NCBI GenBank assembly: GCA_902787975.1
Contig: CADAIP010000015.1
Location: 1 to 44,157, forward strand
Length of the DNA stretch: 44,157 bases
DNA from: Oscillospiraceae bacterium
GTDB lineage: Bacteria; Bacillota; Clostridia; Saccharofermentanales; Saccharofermentanaceae
Reading direction: 5' to 3'
The notes below the pieces were generated by a model. It ran no database searches and was not told the origin of the DNA. It saw nothing but the letters and a program-made list of their open reading frames with translations. Shown here in pieces: positions 1-9,204 of this stretch (the first letter of the stretch is position 1; each line of letters starts with the position of its first letter). The position numbers and the translations under genes are program-made.

Positions 1-519
1 CATCTGTACACGGAGCTTAGCGTCGAGGTTTGAGAGAGGCTCGTCCATGAGGAAGACCTTAGGGTCACGAACGATAGCACGGCCGAGAGCAACTCTCTGA
101 CGCTGACCACCGGAGAGAGCCTTAGGCTTTCTGTCAAGCAAGTGCTCGATCTCAAGGATCTTAGCTGCTTCCTGTACACGGCGGTTGATCTCGTCCTTAG
201 GCATCTTTCTGAGCTTAAGAGCGAAAGCCATGTTGTCACGAACTGACATATGAGGATAGAGAGCGTAGTTCTGGAAAACCATTGCGATGTCTCTGTCCTT
301 AGGGAGAACGTCGTTTACACAACGATCGTCGATATAAATTTCACCTTCTGAAATATCTTCAAGACCAGCGAGCATACGAAGTGTTGTAGACTTACCGCAT
401 CCTGAAGGACCTACGAGGATAACGAATTCTTTATCTGCTACGTCAAGATTAAAATCTGATACAGCAACAACGCCGCCCTCATACTTTTTGTAAACGTGCT
501 GGAAAGATAAACTTGCCAT
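1..519 (-). CDS. Sugar-type ABC transporter ATP-binding protein (MsmK/UgpC family), 3' end cut off by the window
   Basis: This is the N-terminal 173 codons of a cytoplasmic ATPase that powers CUT1-type carbohydrate importers. The start ATG is at 519-517, behind a good minus-strand ribosome site (GGAGG) about 9 bases upstream. Visible in order are a beta-strand opening [13 protein letters not shown], Walker [10 protein letters not shown], the Q-loop region [14 protein letters not shown], the ABC signature [14 protein letters not shown], and Walker [16 protein letters not shown]. The last is typical of MalK/MsmX/UgpC proteins, which often serve several sugar permeases encoded elsewhere. The regulatory C-terminal domain lies outside the window. 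Inference: this orphan ATPase could energise the MalF/MalG-type permeases at 38327-40536, which have no ATPase beside them. Family assignment is very sure; substrate is unknown. Confidence 0.95.
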   Translation of the reverse strand, partial: MASLSFQHVYKKYEGGVVAVSDFNLDVADKEFVILVGPSGCGKSTTLRMLAGLEDISEGEIYIDDRCVNDVLPKDRDIAMVFQNYALYPHMSVRDNMAFALKLRKMPKDEINRRVQEAAKILEIEHLLDRKPKALSGGQRQRVALGRAIVRDPKVFLMDEPLSNLDAKLRVQM

Positions 520-542
520 ATTCTTCAAACCTCCAAAATTGT

Positions 543-558
543 GCCCATACATCTGGGC
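543..558 (-). promoter_or_regulatory. Small hairpin in the leader of the ABC ATPase
   Basis: GCCCA and TGGGC form a perfect 5-bp stem with a six-base loop, just upstream of the ribosome site of the ATPase gene at 1-519. It may be only a weak leader hairpin. No function can be assigned. Confidence 0.3.
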
Positions 559-612
559 TTGATAACTACGAGAATAGTATCAAAACGCAATTTTCATTAC
601 TATATGACACAT

Positions 613-634
613 TTCCCAAAAAATGTTTTGGGAA
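613..634. repeat. Perfect 9-bp inverted repeat in the argC/ATPase divergent region (possible operator)
   Basis: TTCCCAAAA and TTTTGGGAA flank AATG. The site lies about 95 bases upstream of the ATPase start and 280 bases upstream of the argC promoter. There is no strong T-run on either side, so an operator is more likely than a terminator. The remaining roughly 470 bases between the divergent genes hold this repeat, the argC promoter with ARG-box-like sites, a weak CCCGG/CCGGG stem near 826-845, and no convincing gene. Confidence 0.45.
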
Positions 635-899
635 TTTGGGATAGTAATTTGCCTTGCTTGGTAAATATATCAAATACCCTTAAACTATTTTGTGAGTGTT
701 GTACAAGAAAAAGAGGCAAAACAAGCAAAATAAGGCATTTTCGGACTTTTGTTATATTGTGCAATATACCTTTTTCATGATGAAAATCCAAAAAATAATA
801 TTACTTTTATATTACTTAAAGACCCCCGGAAGCACATGACCGGGATATTAGCGATATTATGCGTGTTAGACCCCCCTCAATAATATATGTAATTAATTA

Positions 900-950
900 T
901 GCATATTTATGTTGACTTTTGAATATTTATGCATTATATTGCATAAATCA
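900..950 (+). promoter_or_regulatory. argC promoter overlapped by ARG-box-like ArgR sites
   Basis: TTGACT (912-917) and TATATT (935-940) are separated by 17 bp, a near-consensus sigma-A promoter. TGAATATTTATGCA (920-933) fills the spacer and closely fits the known ARG-box form of Bacillota ArgR/AhrC sites (TGAATA..TATTCA). Related sequences are TGCATATTTATG (900-911) and, inverted, TGCATAAATCA (940-950). Three sites across the -35/-10 region would place the operon under arginine repression. The ArgR gene is not in the window. Confidence 0.75.
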
Positions 951-991
951 CACATCAGGGTGGGGAATCCCACTCTTACGGAGGATTTAAC

Positions 992-2068
992 ATGGCAATT
1001 GAAGAAGCTGTAAAGTACGTATCTATCATTGGTTCAACAGGATATGTAGGTGCAGAACTCGTACGAGGTTTTGCAAACCACCCTTACTTCAGATTCCGCC
1101 ATCTTACAAGCCAGACTTTTGCAGGCAAGCCTTATTCTGATATCTATCCCGAATTCAGGGGAATCGTAGATAATCTTTGTGAAGATCTCCCCTATGCCGA
1201 AGTAGCAAAGGATTCCGATCTCGTTATCACTGCTCTTCCCCACGGCGTATCAGCCAAGATCGTACCCGAGCTCCTTGCTGAAGGCGTAAAGGTAATCGAC
1301 CACAGCGGTGACTTCAGATATAAGGATCTTGCGACATACGAGAAGTCTTATAAGCTTACACATCCCAATCCGGAGCTTTTGCAGAACGCAGTATACGGAC
1401 TTCCCGAATTCTACAGGGAGCAGCTCAAGACAGCTAATCTCGTAGCAAATCCCGGTTGTTATCCGACATGTTCACTTATCGCGCTTGCCCCCTTCCTTAA
1501 GGCTCACCTTATTGAAGAGAACTCCATCATTATTGATGCAACATCAGGCGTAAGCGGCGCGGGAAGAAAATCAGATCTCGCATATGCATTCTGCGAAGTA
1601 GATGAGTCATTCAAGCCTTACGGCGCAGTGGGACACCGCCACACAACAGAGATTTCCGAGCAGTGCTCTTTCCTTGCAGGAAAAAATCCCGGTGACGTAA
1701 CTGTAACCTTTACTCCCCACTTAGCACCCTTCAAGCGCGGAATGCTCGCAACGGTCTACGCAAAGCCTTCAAAGGATTTCAGTGATGTTTCTTCAGAGAA
1801 GATCAACGCTATATATAAGGAATTTTATAAAGACGAGACATTCGTAAGAGTGCTTTCCGGAAAGGAACTGCCGGACGTTAAGGCAGTAGCTTGTTCAAAC
1901 TACATTGACGTAAACGGAGTTTTCGATCCCGAGACAGGAATCATCAAGCTCTTCACGGCACAGGACAATCTCGGCAAGGGCGCAGCTCTTCAGGCAATAC
2001 AGGCAGCAAACGTAATGTTCGGATTCGAAGAGACTTCCGGACTTAAGAATATCGTAAGAGGTATCTGA
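992..2068 (+). CDS. argC: N-acetyl-gamma-glutamyl-phosphate reductase
   Basis: This enzyme reduces N-acetylglutamyl-5-phosphate to N-acetylglutamate semialdehyde with NADPH, the third step of arginine synthesis, in the cytoplasm. The protein has 358 residues, a normal length. The N-terminal Rossmann loop GSTGYVG is at residues 14-20, and the catalytic cysteine is C156 in NPGCYPT. The histidine motif GHRHTTEI and the C-terminal substrate-domain stretch [10 protein letters not shown] are also present. The start at 992 is fixed by GGAGG about 8 bases upstream. It is first in the argCBDF operon behind an ARG-box promoter, and argB follows after 2 bases. argJ, which often follows argC in Bacillota, is missing here. 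Confidence 0.97.
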   Translation: MAIEEAVKYVSIIGSTGYVGAELVRGFANHPYFRFRHLTSQTFAGKPYSDIYPEFRGIVDNLCEDLPYAEVAKDSDLVITALPHGVSAKIVPELLAEGVKVIDHSGDFRYKDLATYEKSYKLTHPNPELLQNAVYGLPEFYREQLKTANLVANPGCYPTCSLIALAPFLKAHLIEENSIIIDATSGVSGAGRKSDLAYAFCEVDESFKPYGAVGHRHTTEISEQCSFLAGKNPGDVTVTFTPHLAPFKRGMLATVYAKPSKDFSDVSSEKINAIYKEFYKDETFVRVLSGKELPDVKAVACSNYIDVNGVFDPETGIIKLFTAQDNLGKGAALQAIQAANVMFGFEETSGLKNIVRGI

Positions 2069-2070
2069 TC

Positions 2071-3015
2071 ATGGCAGGACAGAAAGAAAATCCCGTAATC
2101 ACGGGCGACATGAAGAATAACGTAGACAGGGCATCGATCCTTATCGAATCACTTCCTTACATCAGGAAGATGAGAGGCCAGACATTCGTCATCAAGTACG
2201 GCGGAAATGCCATGATCAACGAAGAACTGAAGCAGTCTGTCATGGACGATATCACTCTTCTCAAGTATATCGGCATCAATCCCGTAATCGTTCACGGCGG
2301 CGGACCTGACATCAGCGACATGCTTAATAAGGTTAATAAGGAATCCCACTTCGTAAACGGCTTGAGATATACAGACGAAGAGACAATGGGTTATGCCCAG
2401 ATGGTACTCATCGGTAAGACAAATAAGGACATCGTCTCAACTCTTTGCGGCAAGGGTGCTAAAGCTATCGGCATTTCAGGTATCGACGGCAACCTCATCG
2501 AAGCAGAGAAAATGACCGAAGATGCCGAAGGCAACAGCATTGATATCGGATACGTAGGCAAGATCAAGAAGATCAACACAAAGGTCATCTCCATGCTTGC
2601 AAACGACGAGTATATCCCCGTCATCGCACCTATCGGTGTCGGCAAAGACGGCGAGAGCTACAACATCAACGCAGATACAGTCGCAGCAGAGGTAGCTGTT
2701 GCATTGGGTGCTTCAAAGCTCATCACACTTACCGATGTCGGCGGCGTATTGAAGAAACTTGAAGACGGTTCGGACTATATCATTCCCGTTCTGGATCAGA
2801 ATGATATCAAAGATCTCGTTGAGGAGGGCATTATCAAAGGCGGCATGATCCCGAAGATCGAAGGCTGTCTTGATACGGTATTGCGAGGTGTCGACAGAGC
2901 CCACATAATAGATGGAAGAATCCCTCATTCTATTATTCTTGAAACATTTACTAAGAACGGCATCGGCACAATGATCGTAAAGGAGAAAAAAGAACATTAT
3001 GAGTATAGAAAATGA
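2071..3015 (+). CDS. argB: Acetylglutamate kinase
   Basis: This kinase phosphorylates N-acetylglutamate with ATP, usually the arginine-controlled step when an acetyl-recycling (argJ) route is used. The protein has 314 residues. It shows the amino-acid-kinase motifs IKYGGNAM (41-48) with the phosphate-binding Lys42, the glycine loop IVHGGGPDI, and KGGMIPKI near the end with a conserved Lys. The first ATG (2071) has only a weak ribosome site (AGAGGT). An inner start at Met14 is possible, since many homologues begin near there, but coupling to argC two bases upstream supports the longer form. Its end overlaps argD by 17 bases, indicating tight operon coupling. Confidence 0.96.
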   Translation: MAGQKENPVITGDMKNNVDRASILIESLPYIRKMRGQTFVIKYGGNAMINEELKQSVMDDITLLKYIGINPVIVHGGGPDISDMLNKVNKESHFVNGLRYTDEETMGYAQMVLIGKTNKDIVSTLCGKGAKAIGISGIDGNLIEAEKMTEDAEGNSIDIGYVGKIKKINTKVISMLANDEYIPVIAPIGVGKDGESYNINADTVAAEVAVALGASKLITLTDVGGVLKKLEDGSDYIIPVLDQNDIKDLVEEGIIKGGMIPKIEGCLDTVLRGVDRAHIIDGRIPHSIILETFTKNGIGTMIVKEKKEHYEYRK

Positions 3016-4357
3016 TTTCGCCCTGATTCAGGATTTTGATAAGAACTATTGTCTTCAGGTATTTAACCTCCTCCCTGTTGCTTTCGTAAAAGGCAAGGGA
3101 TGCTATCTTTACGATACCGAAGGCAAGAAATATCTGGACATGATCGGCGGCATCGCCGTAAACTGCCTCGGATATGCACATCCGAAGCTTACTTCAGCTA
3201 TCTGCTCACAGGCAAAGAACATTGTTCACGCTTGTAATTACTACTATATTCCGGAGAAGTCAGAGCTCGCTTACAGACTCTGCCGCGCAAGCTTTGCAGA
3301 TAAGGTATTCTTCTGCAACTCCGGTGCTGAGGCTAACGAAGCAGCAATCAAGCTCGCAAGAAGTTACTTCTACTATAAGGATGTAAATAAGTACGAGATC
3401 ATCACCGCAAACATGAGCTTCCACGGAAGAACGATGGGAACTGTTGCAGCTACAGGTCAGGAGAAGTTCTCAAGGCCTTTCGAGCCTAACGTTCCGGGCT
3501 TTGTTCACGTACCTTATAACGATATCGACGCATTGATCGAAGCTGTTAATCCCAAGACTGCAGCGATCATGCTCGAGCTCATCCAGGGTGAAAGCGGCGT
3601 TCATCCGGCTGACCTTGAATACATTAAGGCAGTAAGAAAGCTCTGCTCCGAAAAGGGCATCATCCTCATCTTCGATGAAGTCCAGACCGGTATCGGCCGT
3701 TCAGGCAAGCTCTTCTGCTACCAGACATACGGTGTAGTACCTGACATCATGACTCTCGCAAAGGGTCTCGGCGGAGGAGTTCCGATCGGCGCAATGCTCA
3801 CAACAAACGAGATCGCAACAGGCTTTAAGCCCGGTGACCACGGCTCAACATTCGGCGGTAATCCCCTCGCTTGCGCAGCAGGCAATGCCGTAATGGAAAC
3901 GATCGAACAGGAAGGCATCATTGACAATGTTCAGGATGTAAGCGCAGATCTTTTCGAGAAGCTTAACAAGCTCAGATCAAAGTACAACTGCATCCGTTCG
4001 GTAAGAGGCAAGGGCCTTCTCATCGGAATCGAATTCGACGATACGATCACCGCTCAGGGTATGCGTGAGCAGCTCTTCACGATGGGCATCCTCGTAAGCG
4101 CTATCGGCAAATCAACGATCAGACTTGCACCTCCGCTCATCATCACAAAGGCTCAGGCAAACCAGTTCGTCAAAGCTTTGGACAAGATCCTGAAGAACAC
4201 TGCAGGTCCCAAGACTGTTTTCGGAAGGATCAAGGACGCGCTCCCCACGAAGAAGCAGGTCAAGGAATCGGCTGCAAGCATCGGAAGCGCAAAGATCGAC
4301 AAGCTTGATGCAGCAGGACTTACAACACCCAAAGACGCCACACCTGATGATGAATAA
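2999..4357 (+). CDS. argD: Acetylornithine aminotransferase with a C-terminal extension
   Basis: This PLP enzyme transfers an amino group from glutamate to N-acetylglutamate semialdehyde, giving N-acetylornithine. Visible are [17 protein letters not shown] (cofactor phosphate), [12 protein letters not shown] with the PLP-binding Asp, and [14 protein letters not shown] with the Schiff-base Lys. The start at 2999 is set by GGAG inside the end of argB. The usual fold ends around residue 398 (FVKALDKIL). Here about 54 residues follow, rich in Lys, Ala, Thr and Asp and ending [11 protein letters not shown], so the 452-residue product is longer than the usual 390-400. The tail looks disordered and was not matched to a known domain. 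N-succinyl-diaminopimelate or ornithine aminotransferase activity cannot be excluded from sequence alone. Confidence 0.95.
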   Translation: MSIENDFALIQDFDKNYCLQVFNLLPVAFVKGKGCYLYDTEGKKYLDMIGGIAVNCLGYAHPKLTSAICSQAKNIVHACNYYYIPEKSELAYRLCRASFADKVFFCNSGAEANEAAIKLARSYFYYKDVNKYEIITANMSFHGRTMGTVAATGQEKFSRPFEPNVPGFVHVPYNDIDALIEAVNPKTAAIMLELIQGESGVHPADLEYIKAVRKLCSEKGIILIFDEVQTGIGRSGKLFCYQTYGVVPDIMTLAKGLGGGVPIGAMLTTNEIATGFKPGDHGSTFGGNPLACAAGNAVMETIEQEGIIDNVQDVSADLFEKLNKLRSKYNCIRSVRGKGLLIGIEFDDTITAQGMREQLFTMGILVSAIGKSTIRLAPPLIITKAQANQFVKALDKILKNTAGPKTVFGRIKDALPTKKQVKESAASIGSAKIDKLDAAGLTTPKDATPDDE

Positions 4358-4381
4358 ATAGAATAAGGAGACATTAGAAAA

Positions 4382-5305
4382 ATGAAGCATTATATAGATT
4401 TCCACAGAGACGTAAGCTTTGAAGATCTTGATTATCTTCTCGATACGGCTATCGATCTTAAGGCTAAGACAAAGGCAGGCATTGAGCACCACCTTCTTAA
4501 GGGTAAGTCACTTGCCATGATCTTTACAAAGTCATCCACAAGAACAAGAGTATCTTTCGAAGTCGGCATGTATCAGCTCGGCGGCCAGGCACTCTTTTTG
4601 AGCAACAACGACATCCAGATCGGCAGAGGCGAGACTATCTACGATACGGCAAACGTTCTTTCCGGAATGGTTGACGGCATCATGATCAGAACATTCAGCC
4701 ATCAGGATGTCGAGGACCTCGCAAAGTACGGCAAGGTTCCCGTAATCAATGGCCTTACTGACGACCAGCATCCTACGCAGGTATTAGCTGACCTCCTTAC
4801 GATCAAGGAGCACAAAGGTGAACTCAAGGGTCTCAAGATGGCTTATCTCGGTGACGGCAACAACATGGCCAATTCCCTTCTCCATGCCTGTGCAAAGGCA
4901 GGAATGGATATCTCCGTTGCAAGCCCCAAGGACTACACATGCCCTGACAAGTATGTAAACGAAGCAAAGGAAGATGCAAAGGTAACGGGTTCAAAGATCG
5001 TCATGACAGAAGATCCTTTCGAAGCTGCTGAAGGCGCTGACGTTATCTACACAGATACATGGACATCAATGGGTCAGGAAGCTGAGAAGGCCAAGAGAGT
5101 TGAGATCTTCAAGAACTATCAGGTTAACTCCAAGCTTATGGGCGTAGCTCACAAGGATGCAATCTTCATGCACTGCCTCCCTGCTTACAGAGGTTATGAA
5201 GTTACTGAAGACGTTATCGACGGACCTCAGAGCGTTGTTTTCGATGAGGCTGAGAACAGACTCCACGCTCACAAGGCTATCCTTGTAAACTGCTTCCTTA
5301 ACTGA
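4382..5305 (+). CDS. argF: Ornithine carbamoyltransferase
   Basis: This enzyme makes citrulline from ornithine and carbamoyl phosphate. The protein has 307 residues, normal for the anabolic trimeric enzyme. It carries the carbamoyl-phosphate loop STRTR (52-56), the HPTQVLADLLT motif, the ornithine loop around TDTWTSMGQE (the SMG loop), and HCLP (264-267), which holds the active-site cysteine. AAGGAG is 9 bases upstream of the start. It lies between argD (24-base gap) and a GNAT gene whose ATG overlaps the argF stop codon by one base. The position in the arg operon supports a biosynthetic rather than an arginine-deiminase role. Confidence 0.97.
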   Translation: MKHYIDFHRDVSFEDLDYLLDTAIDLKAKTKAGIEHHLLKGKSLAMIFTKSSTRTRVSFEVGMYQLGGQALFLSNNDIQIGRGETIYDTANVLSGMVDGIMIRTFSHQDVEDLAKYGKVPVINGLTDDQHPTQVLADLLTIKEHKGELKGLKMAYLGDGNNMANSLLHACAKAGMDISVASPKDYTCPDKYVNEAKEDAKVTGSKIVMTEDPFEAAEGADVIYTDTWTSMGQEAEKAKRVEIFKNYQVNSKLMGVAHKDAIFMHCLPAYRGYEVTEDVIDGPQSVVFDEAENRLHAHKAILVNCFLN

Positions 5306-5838
5306 TGAAGACAGGACCCGTAATAAGAATCGCTACCGTCAATGACGCTGCTGAAGTATCGCGCTTGCTAAAGAGCGCGATGCTTACTTATTGCGCGGAT
5401 TCGGGAATATCTTCTTCTATGCTCGAGGCAATGACCGAGAGCGTTGAGAGCGTTGCCGACAGAATAATCCGTCAGACCTGCCTTGTTGCAGAATCCGATG
5501 GAAAAATCGTCGGCTCCATCTGCCTTAAAAGGGTCGAGAATCCCATCATCTACAACTTCTCCGATAAGACATTAAGCTTCCTCGAAAAAGCCGGTCCATC
5601 CTACTACATTTCCAGATTTGCTGTAATCCAGAACTACAGGAAAACGGGACTCGGAATAGATCTCATCACAAAAGCTCTGGACATGGCACGCGAAGACGGA
5701 ACAAAGTGTGTCCTTCTCCACTCTGCTGCCACGAATAAGAACATGGTTGAATTCTACGGTAAAAGAGGATTCGAACTTATCGATTCTGAAAACTCAAGAG
5801 GCTATAAGAGAGGCCTTTTTGCCAATACTTCATTCTGA
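5305..5838 (+). CDS. GNAT acetyltransferase at the end of the arg operon; candidate N-acetylglutamate synthase
   Basis: This 177-residue protein has the GNAT fold. The acetyl-CoA pyrophosphate loop is RKTGLG, in the stretch FAVIQNYRKTGLGIDL, followed by the helix and strand CVLLHSAATNKNMVEFYGKRGFEL, a typical motif B. Its ATG overlaps the argF TGA by one base, so it is translationally coupled. Known: some bacteria use a short, stand-alone GNAT as N-acetylglutamate synthase in place of argJ or the kinase-fused argA. Inference: because no argJ or argA is in this operon, this protein may supply acetylglutamate. It could also be an unrelated amino-acid or protein acetyltransferase. GNAT identity is sure; the substrate is not. 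Confidence 0.85.
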   Translation: MKTGPVIRIATVNDAAEVSRLLKSAMLTYCADSGISSSMLEAMTESVESVADRIIRQTCLVAESDGKIVGSICLKRVENPIIYNFSDKTLSFLEKAGPSYYISRFAVIQNYRKTGLGIDLITKALDMAREDGTKCVLLHSAATNKNMVEFYGKRGFELIDSENSRGYKRGLFANTSF

Positions 5839-6789
5839 TCAGATCGTTTTTGAAACGAACACATCACAGCCGGAAATTGCCGGACTTTCCTTGATGGTCT
5901 TATAAGCGGCATCCCTTGCTTCTTCGCTGTCATACATCGCAAAAACGGCGCTGCCTGAACCTGTCATGCGGCTGAATTTTGCTCCTGTCTCAAGAAGCAG
6001 ATCCATTGCCTTGCCGATCTCAGGGATCATCTCAAGTGAAGGCATCTCAAGATCATTCGTAAGAAGGTCTTTTCCTTCAAGGAATCTTTCAAGAGGCGTT
6101 TTGTCTGTGTTATTCAGATTCTCAATATAAGCAGAATAGCGGTCCTCGTCGAACTCCAGCAAAGGCTTGCTGTCTATTGCATGGAAACACTCGGGAGTTG
6201 ATACGCCCTTCGAAGGTTTAACGATGAGAAGAGGTATGCCTGCAAGAGGTTCAAGCTGGCTGATCTCCTCGCCGACGCTCTGGCAAAGGCATGTTCCGCC
6301 GTAAAGGAAGAACGGAACATCCGCACCTACATTTACTGCAAGCTGGTTAAGTTCCTTATCGGTAAAAGGATTGCCGAAATGCTCCTGGAGCACCATAAGC
6401 GTTGCTGCAGCATCGGAACTTCCGCCTCCCATACCGGATTCAGAAGGAATAACCTTTGTAAGTACGATTTCAATATTAGGGAAATTACCCTTTTTCCAGC
6501 GCTTTGCATCCGGAACAGAAGGATCAGCACCTGCCTTCTTGCGAAGAGATGAGAAGAATCTGTCTCTGGCTTTTCTGCAGAGGTTCTTCTGCGGATCGAT
6601 ATCGTTTCTGCCTATGCATTTGATATCAAAACCGTTATCAAGTTCAGGATAAATGTTTATGGTAAGAGTATCCGAGAGATCTATCTCCTGCATTATCGAA
6701 TACAGGCTGTGATATCCGTTCGGAAGAATCCCGCGTACACGTAAGAAAAGATTTAACTTCGCATTAGCTGTGATCTCGTAAGAATCCAT
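5839..6789 (-). CDS. ispE: 4-diphosphocytidyl-2-C-methyl-D-erythritol kinase
   Basis: This GHMP kinase phosphorylates CDP-methylerythritol in the MEP isoprenoid pathway, in the cytoplasm. The protein has 316 residues. It shows the substrate-binding opening ITANAKLNLFLRV, the ATP loop PSESGMGGGSSDAA, and the C-terminal glycine motif KFSRMTGSGSAVFAM. It is convergent with the GNAT gene with no base between the two stop codons and no terminator in between. The gene upstream on the same strand is veg, an arrangement also known in Bacillus (veg-sspF-ispE). No sspF-like small acid-soluble protein gene lies between them here. Confidence 0.96.
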   Translation of the reverse strand: MDSYEITANAKLNLFLRVRGILPNGYHSLYSIMQEIDLSDTLTINIYPELDNGFDIKCIGRNDIDPQKNLCRKARDRFFSSLRKKAGADPSVPDAKRWKKGNFPNIEIVLTKVIPSESGMGGGSSDAAATLMVLQEHFGNPFTDKELNQLAVNVGADVPFFLYGGTCLCQSVGEEISQLEPLAGIPLLIVKPSKGVSTPECFHAIDSKPLLEFDEDRYSAYIENLNNTDKTPLERFLEGKDLLTNDLEMPSLEMIPEIGKAMDLLLETGAKFSRMTGSGSAVFAMYDSEEARDAAYKTIKESPAISGCDVFVSKTI

Positions 6790-6895
6790 AAAACTAATCG
6801 CCCTTAGCGTCGAATTTTATATATCAATTTTACCTTATTATTTGAGGAAATAAAAGCAAGCACCTGTGTCAGTTATGTTTCATAAAAACAGGCAA

Positions 6896-6941
6896 TAAAA
6901 AAGCACTGTCAAAACCTGATCTTCTCAGTAGTGACAGTGCT
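6896..6941 (-). terminator. Intrinsic terminator after veg
   Basis: AGCACTGTCA (6902-6911) and TGACAGTGCT (6932-6941) form a perfect 10-bp stem. On the minus strand it is followed by a run of T (A at 6897-6902). It would separate veg from ispE transcription. Confidence 0.85.
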
Positions 6942-6966
6942 CTAAGTGACTTGCTTAAGCTTAATA

Positions 6967-7239
6967 TTAAACAGCTACTACGTCTTCCTGTGCCTTCTCG
7001 GGCATGATTCCTACTCTTACTGTTCTTGTGAGAACGTCGATATATGAGAAGGAAACGATGGACTGCTTGCCTGCTTCATTGTTGCAGAGCATTGTGAAAA
7101 CGTTGGGATAGCAGTGCTCAACCGTGCCGATGTAAGTGATGATCCTCTTACGGCCGCCGTTGGTCTTGCAAACGATACGCTTGCCGATAAGCTCTTCAAA
7201 CTTAGCCTTGCACATTTCCAAATCGGAACTGATGATCAT
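6967..7239 (-). CDS. veg: Veg protein
   Basis: This is a small cytoplasmic protein (90 residues from the chosen ATG) of the Veg family, conserved in Bacillota. In B. subtilis it promotes biofilm matrix gene expression. The family core is clear: LIGKRIVCKTNGGRKRI, then ITYIGTVEHCYPNVFTM, then SFSYIDVLTRTVRV. A longer form starting at a GTG at 7254 is open, but the ATG at 7239 is preceded by a GGGGG-type ribosome site and gives the family's usual N-terminus. The C-terminal tail after RVGIM is slightly longer than the Bacillus protein. It is transcribed from its own strong promoter, as in Bacillus. Confidence 0.9.
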   Translation of the reverse strand: MIISSDLEMCKAKFEELIGKRIVCKTNGGRKRIITYIGTVEHCYPNVFTMLCNNEAGKQSIVSFSYIDVLTRTVRVGIMPEKAQEDVVAV

Positions 7240-7326
7240 AAGTATTACCCCCACCCGGAGACTAGAGTTCTCAAATATTTCAGTAACCTTAAAGGAACAT
7301 TACGGAAATATTACCAATATGCACCA

Positions 7327-7355
7327 ATGCTAACATTTCCTTGATATATTGTCAA
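7327..7355 (-). promoter_or_regulatory. veg promoter
   Basis: On the minus strand TTGACA (7355-7350) and TAGCAT (7332-7327) are 17 bp apart, giving a perfect -35. The transcript would begin about 85 bases before the veg ATG. Confidence 0.65.
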
Positions 7356-7458
7356 CGAAAAAACACAACATTTAGTGAAAAAATACCACATATCCTACAA
7401 AATATAGTGGTGTGCCGCGGAGGCGCCTAAAATCTTGCACTTCTGCTTACTGCCGTGA

Positions 7459-7487
7459 TTGAAATGCCTGTCCTTTTACAATACAAT
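7459..7487 (+). promoter_or_regulatory. fhs promoter
   Basis: TTGAAA (7459-7464) and TACAAT (7482-7487) are 17 bp apart, one mismatch each from consensus, and lead to fhs about 30 bases after the likely start site. The 285 bases between veg and fhs hold only the two divergent promoters. No tetrahydrofolate riboswitch core was recognised. Confidence 0.75.
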
Positions 7488-7524
7488 CGTATTCATATTA
7501 CTAATTTTAGAGGAGAGGCCAGAT

Positions 7525-9198
7525 ATGCTTAGTGACATCGAGATAGCTCAAAACGCAAAGATCAACCCCATAACCCAGGTAGCCGAAAGCATTGGAATCG
7601 ATACCGATAAACTCGAACTTTACGGCAAATACAAAGCAAAACTCCCGTTGGATTATGTAGAGAATCTGCCCTCTAATCCCAATGTCAAACTCATCCTCGT
7701 AACAGCCATGAACCCTACACCTGCAGGTGAAGGCAAGACAACCGTAAGCATCGGTCTCGCCCAGGGCTTAAAGCTCATCGGCAAAAAGCCCGTTCTCGCT
7801 TTAAGAGAACCCTCTCTGGGACCTGTCTTCGGCGTCAAGGGCGGCGCCTGCGGAGGCGGCTATTCACAGGTTGTCCCGATGGAAGACATCAATCTTCACT
7901 TCACAGGCGACATTCATGCGATCACAACTGCAAACAACCTTCTCGCTGCCATGATCGACAACCATCTTTTCCAGGGCAACGAACTCAATATCGATAAGGA
8001 CAGGATCTTATGGAAGAGATGTCTCGACATGAACGACAGATGCCTCAGGGCAGTTACTGTCGGTGTCGGCGGCGGCACAAAGGGCGTAACACGTCCCGAG
8101 ATCTTCCAGATTACAGCTGCTTCCGAGATTATGGCTATCCTCTGTCTTGCTAAGGACATGGACGATCTCAAGGTAAGACTTGACCGCATCGCCATTGCAT
8201 ACGATATGGACGGCAACCTCGTCACAGCAGGACAGCTCGGCGCAACAGGCGCTCTTGCGACCTGCCTTAAGGATGCAATGTGCCCTAACCTCGTACAGTC
8301 ATTGGAAGGCGTTCCCGCTCTTGTTCACGGCGGACCTTTCGCTAATATCTCACACGGATGCAATACCTGCATAGCAACAAAGACAGCATTGAAGCTCGGC
8401 GACATCGTCGTAACAGAAGCAGGATTCGGTGCTGACTTAGGCGCCGAGAAGTTCCTCGACATCAAGTGCAGAGACCTCGGCATCTGGCCTGATCTCGTAG
8501 TTATCGTAACTACGGTAAGATCTCTCAAGTACAACGCAGGCATTCCGAAGGACAAACTCTCAGAGCCCAATCCCGAAGCAGTCAAAGCAGGTCTTGCAAA
8601 CGTTCTTAAGCACATCGAGAATATGCAGAACTTTGGCGTTCCGGTCCTCGTTGCTTCCAACAGATTCCTTACGGATACCGAAGAAGAACTCGCAATCGTT
8701 GAAGAGGCATGCAAGGCTACGGGCGCTGACTTCGCACCGGCAGAGATTTTCGCAAAGGGCGGCGAAGGCGGAATCGACCTTGCAAACAAGGCTGTTTCCA
8801 TCCTGGATAAGAACCAGCCCAAGAATCCTAAATACACGTATGAACTTACAGATTCAGTCGAAGAAAAGATCAACAAGGTTGCAACAAAGGTATACGGAGC
8901 TGCAAACGTAGACATTCTTCCTGAAGCTTCAGCTAAGATAAAGGAGTTCGTCGAAAAGGGTTACGGCAACCTCCCTATCTGCATTGCAAAGACACAATAT
9001 TCATTGTCTGATGATCCTAAAAAGCTCGGCAATCCGGCAGGATTCACTCTTACAGTCAGAGACTGTTTCCTGTCAGCAGGCGCAGGATATCTCGTTATCC
9101 TTACAGGAACCATCGTTACCATGCCGGGACTTCCTCCCCACCCTGCAGCAATGGACATCGACATCGACAATAACGGCGTGATCACAGGACTGTTCTGA
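7525..9198 (+). CDS. fhs: Formate--tetrahydrofolate ligase
   Basis: This enzyme makes 10-formyl-THF from formate, ATP and THF, for purine and one-carbon metabolism (and the Wood-Ljungdahl methyl branch where present). From the ATG at 7525, behind AGGAGAGG at 7511-7518, the protein has 557 residues, the family's usual size. A reading from 7459 would add 22 unlikely residues and start inside the promoter. The ATP loop is TPAGEGKTT. The family signature runs from EPSLGPVFGVKGG to PMEDINLHFTGD. FAxISHGCNT and the C-terminal TMPGLPPHPAA are also present. It has its own sigma-A promoter. The following membrane protein starts 6 bases after the stop. Confidence 0.98.
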   Translation: MLSDIEIAQNAKINPITQVAESIGIDTDKLELYGKYKAKLPLDYVENLPSNPNVKLILVTAMNPTPAGEGKTTVSIGLAQGLKLIGKKPVLALREPSLGPVFGVKGGACGGGYSQVVPMEDINLHFTGDIHAITTANNLLAAMIDNHLFQGNELNIDKDRILWKRCLDMNDRCLRAVTVGVGGGTKGVTRPEIFQITAASEIMAILCLAKDMDDLKVRLDRIAIAYDMDGNLVTAGQLGATGALATCLKDAMCPNLVQSLEGVPALVHGGPFANISHGCNTCIATKTALKLGDIVVTEAGFGADLGAEKFLDIKCRDLGIWPDLVVIVTTVRSLKYNAGIPKDKLSEPNPEAVKAGLANVLKHIENMQNFGVPVLVASNRFLTDTEEELAIVEEACKATGADFAPAEIFAKGGEGGIDLANKAVSILDKNQPKNPKYTYELTDSVEEKINKVATKVYGAANVDILPEASAKIKEFVEKGYGNLPICIAKTQYSLSDDPKKLGNPAGFTLTVRDCFLSAGAGYLVILTGTIVTMPGLPPHPAAMDIDIDNNGVITGLF

Positions 9199-9204
9199 TA
9201 ATTA

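Noticed and set aside
7412..7435. Possible third copy of the palindromic element (CGCGGAGG, then CCTAA) upstream of fhs
   Set aside because: Only 13 bases in two pieces agree, the arms are missing, and it is not at a gene end. Probably chance.
7361..7524. Tetrahydrofolate riboswitch before fhs
   Set aside because: The region was read for the conserved riboswitch core; only a normal promoter and ribosome site were found.
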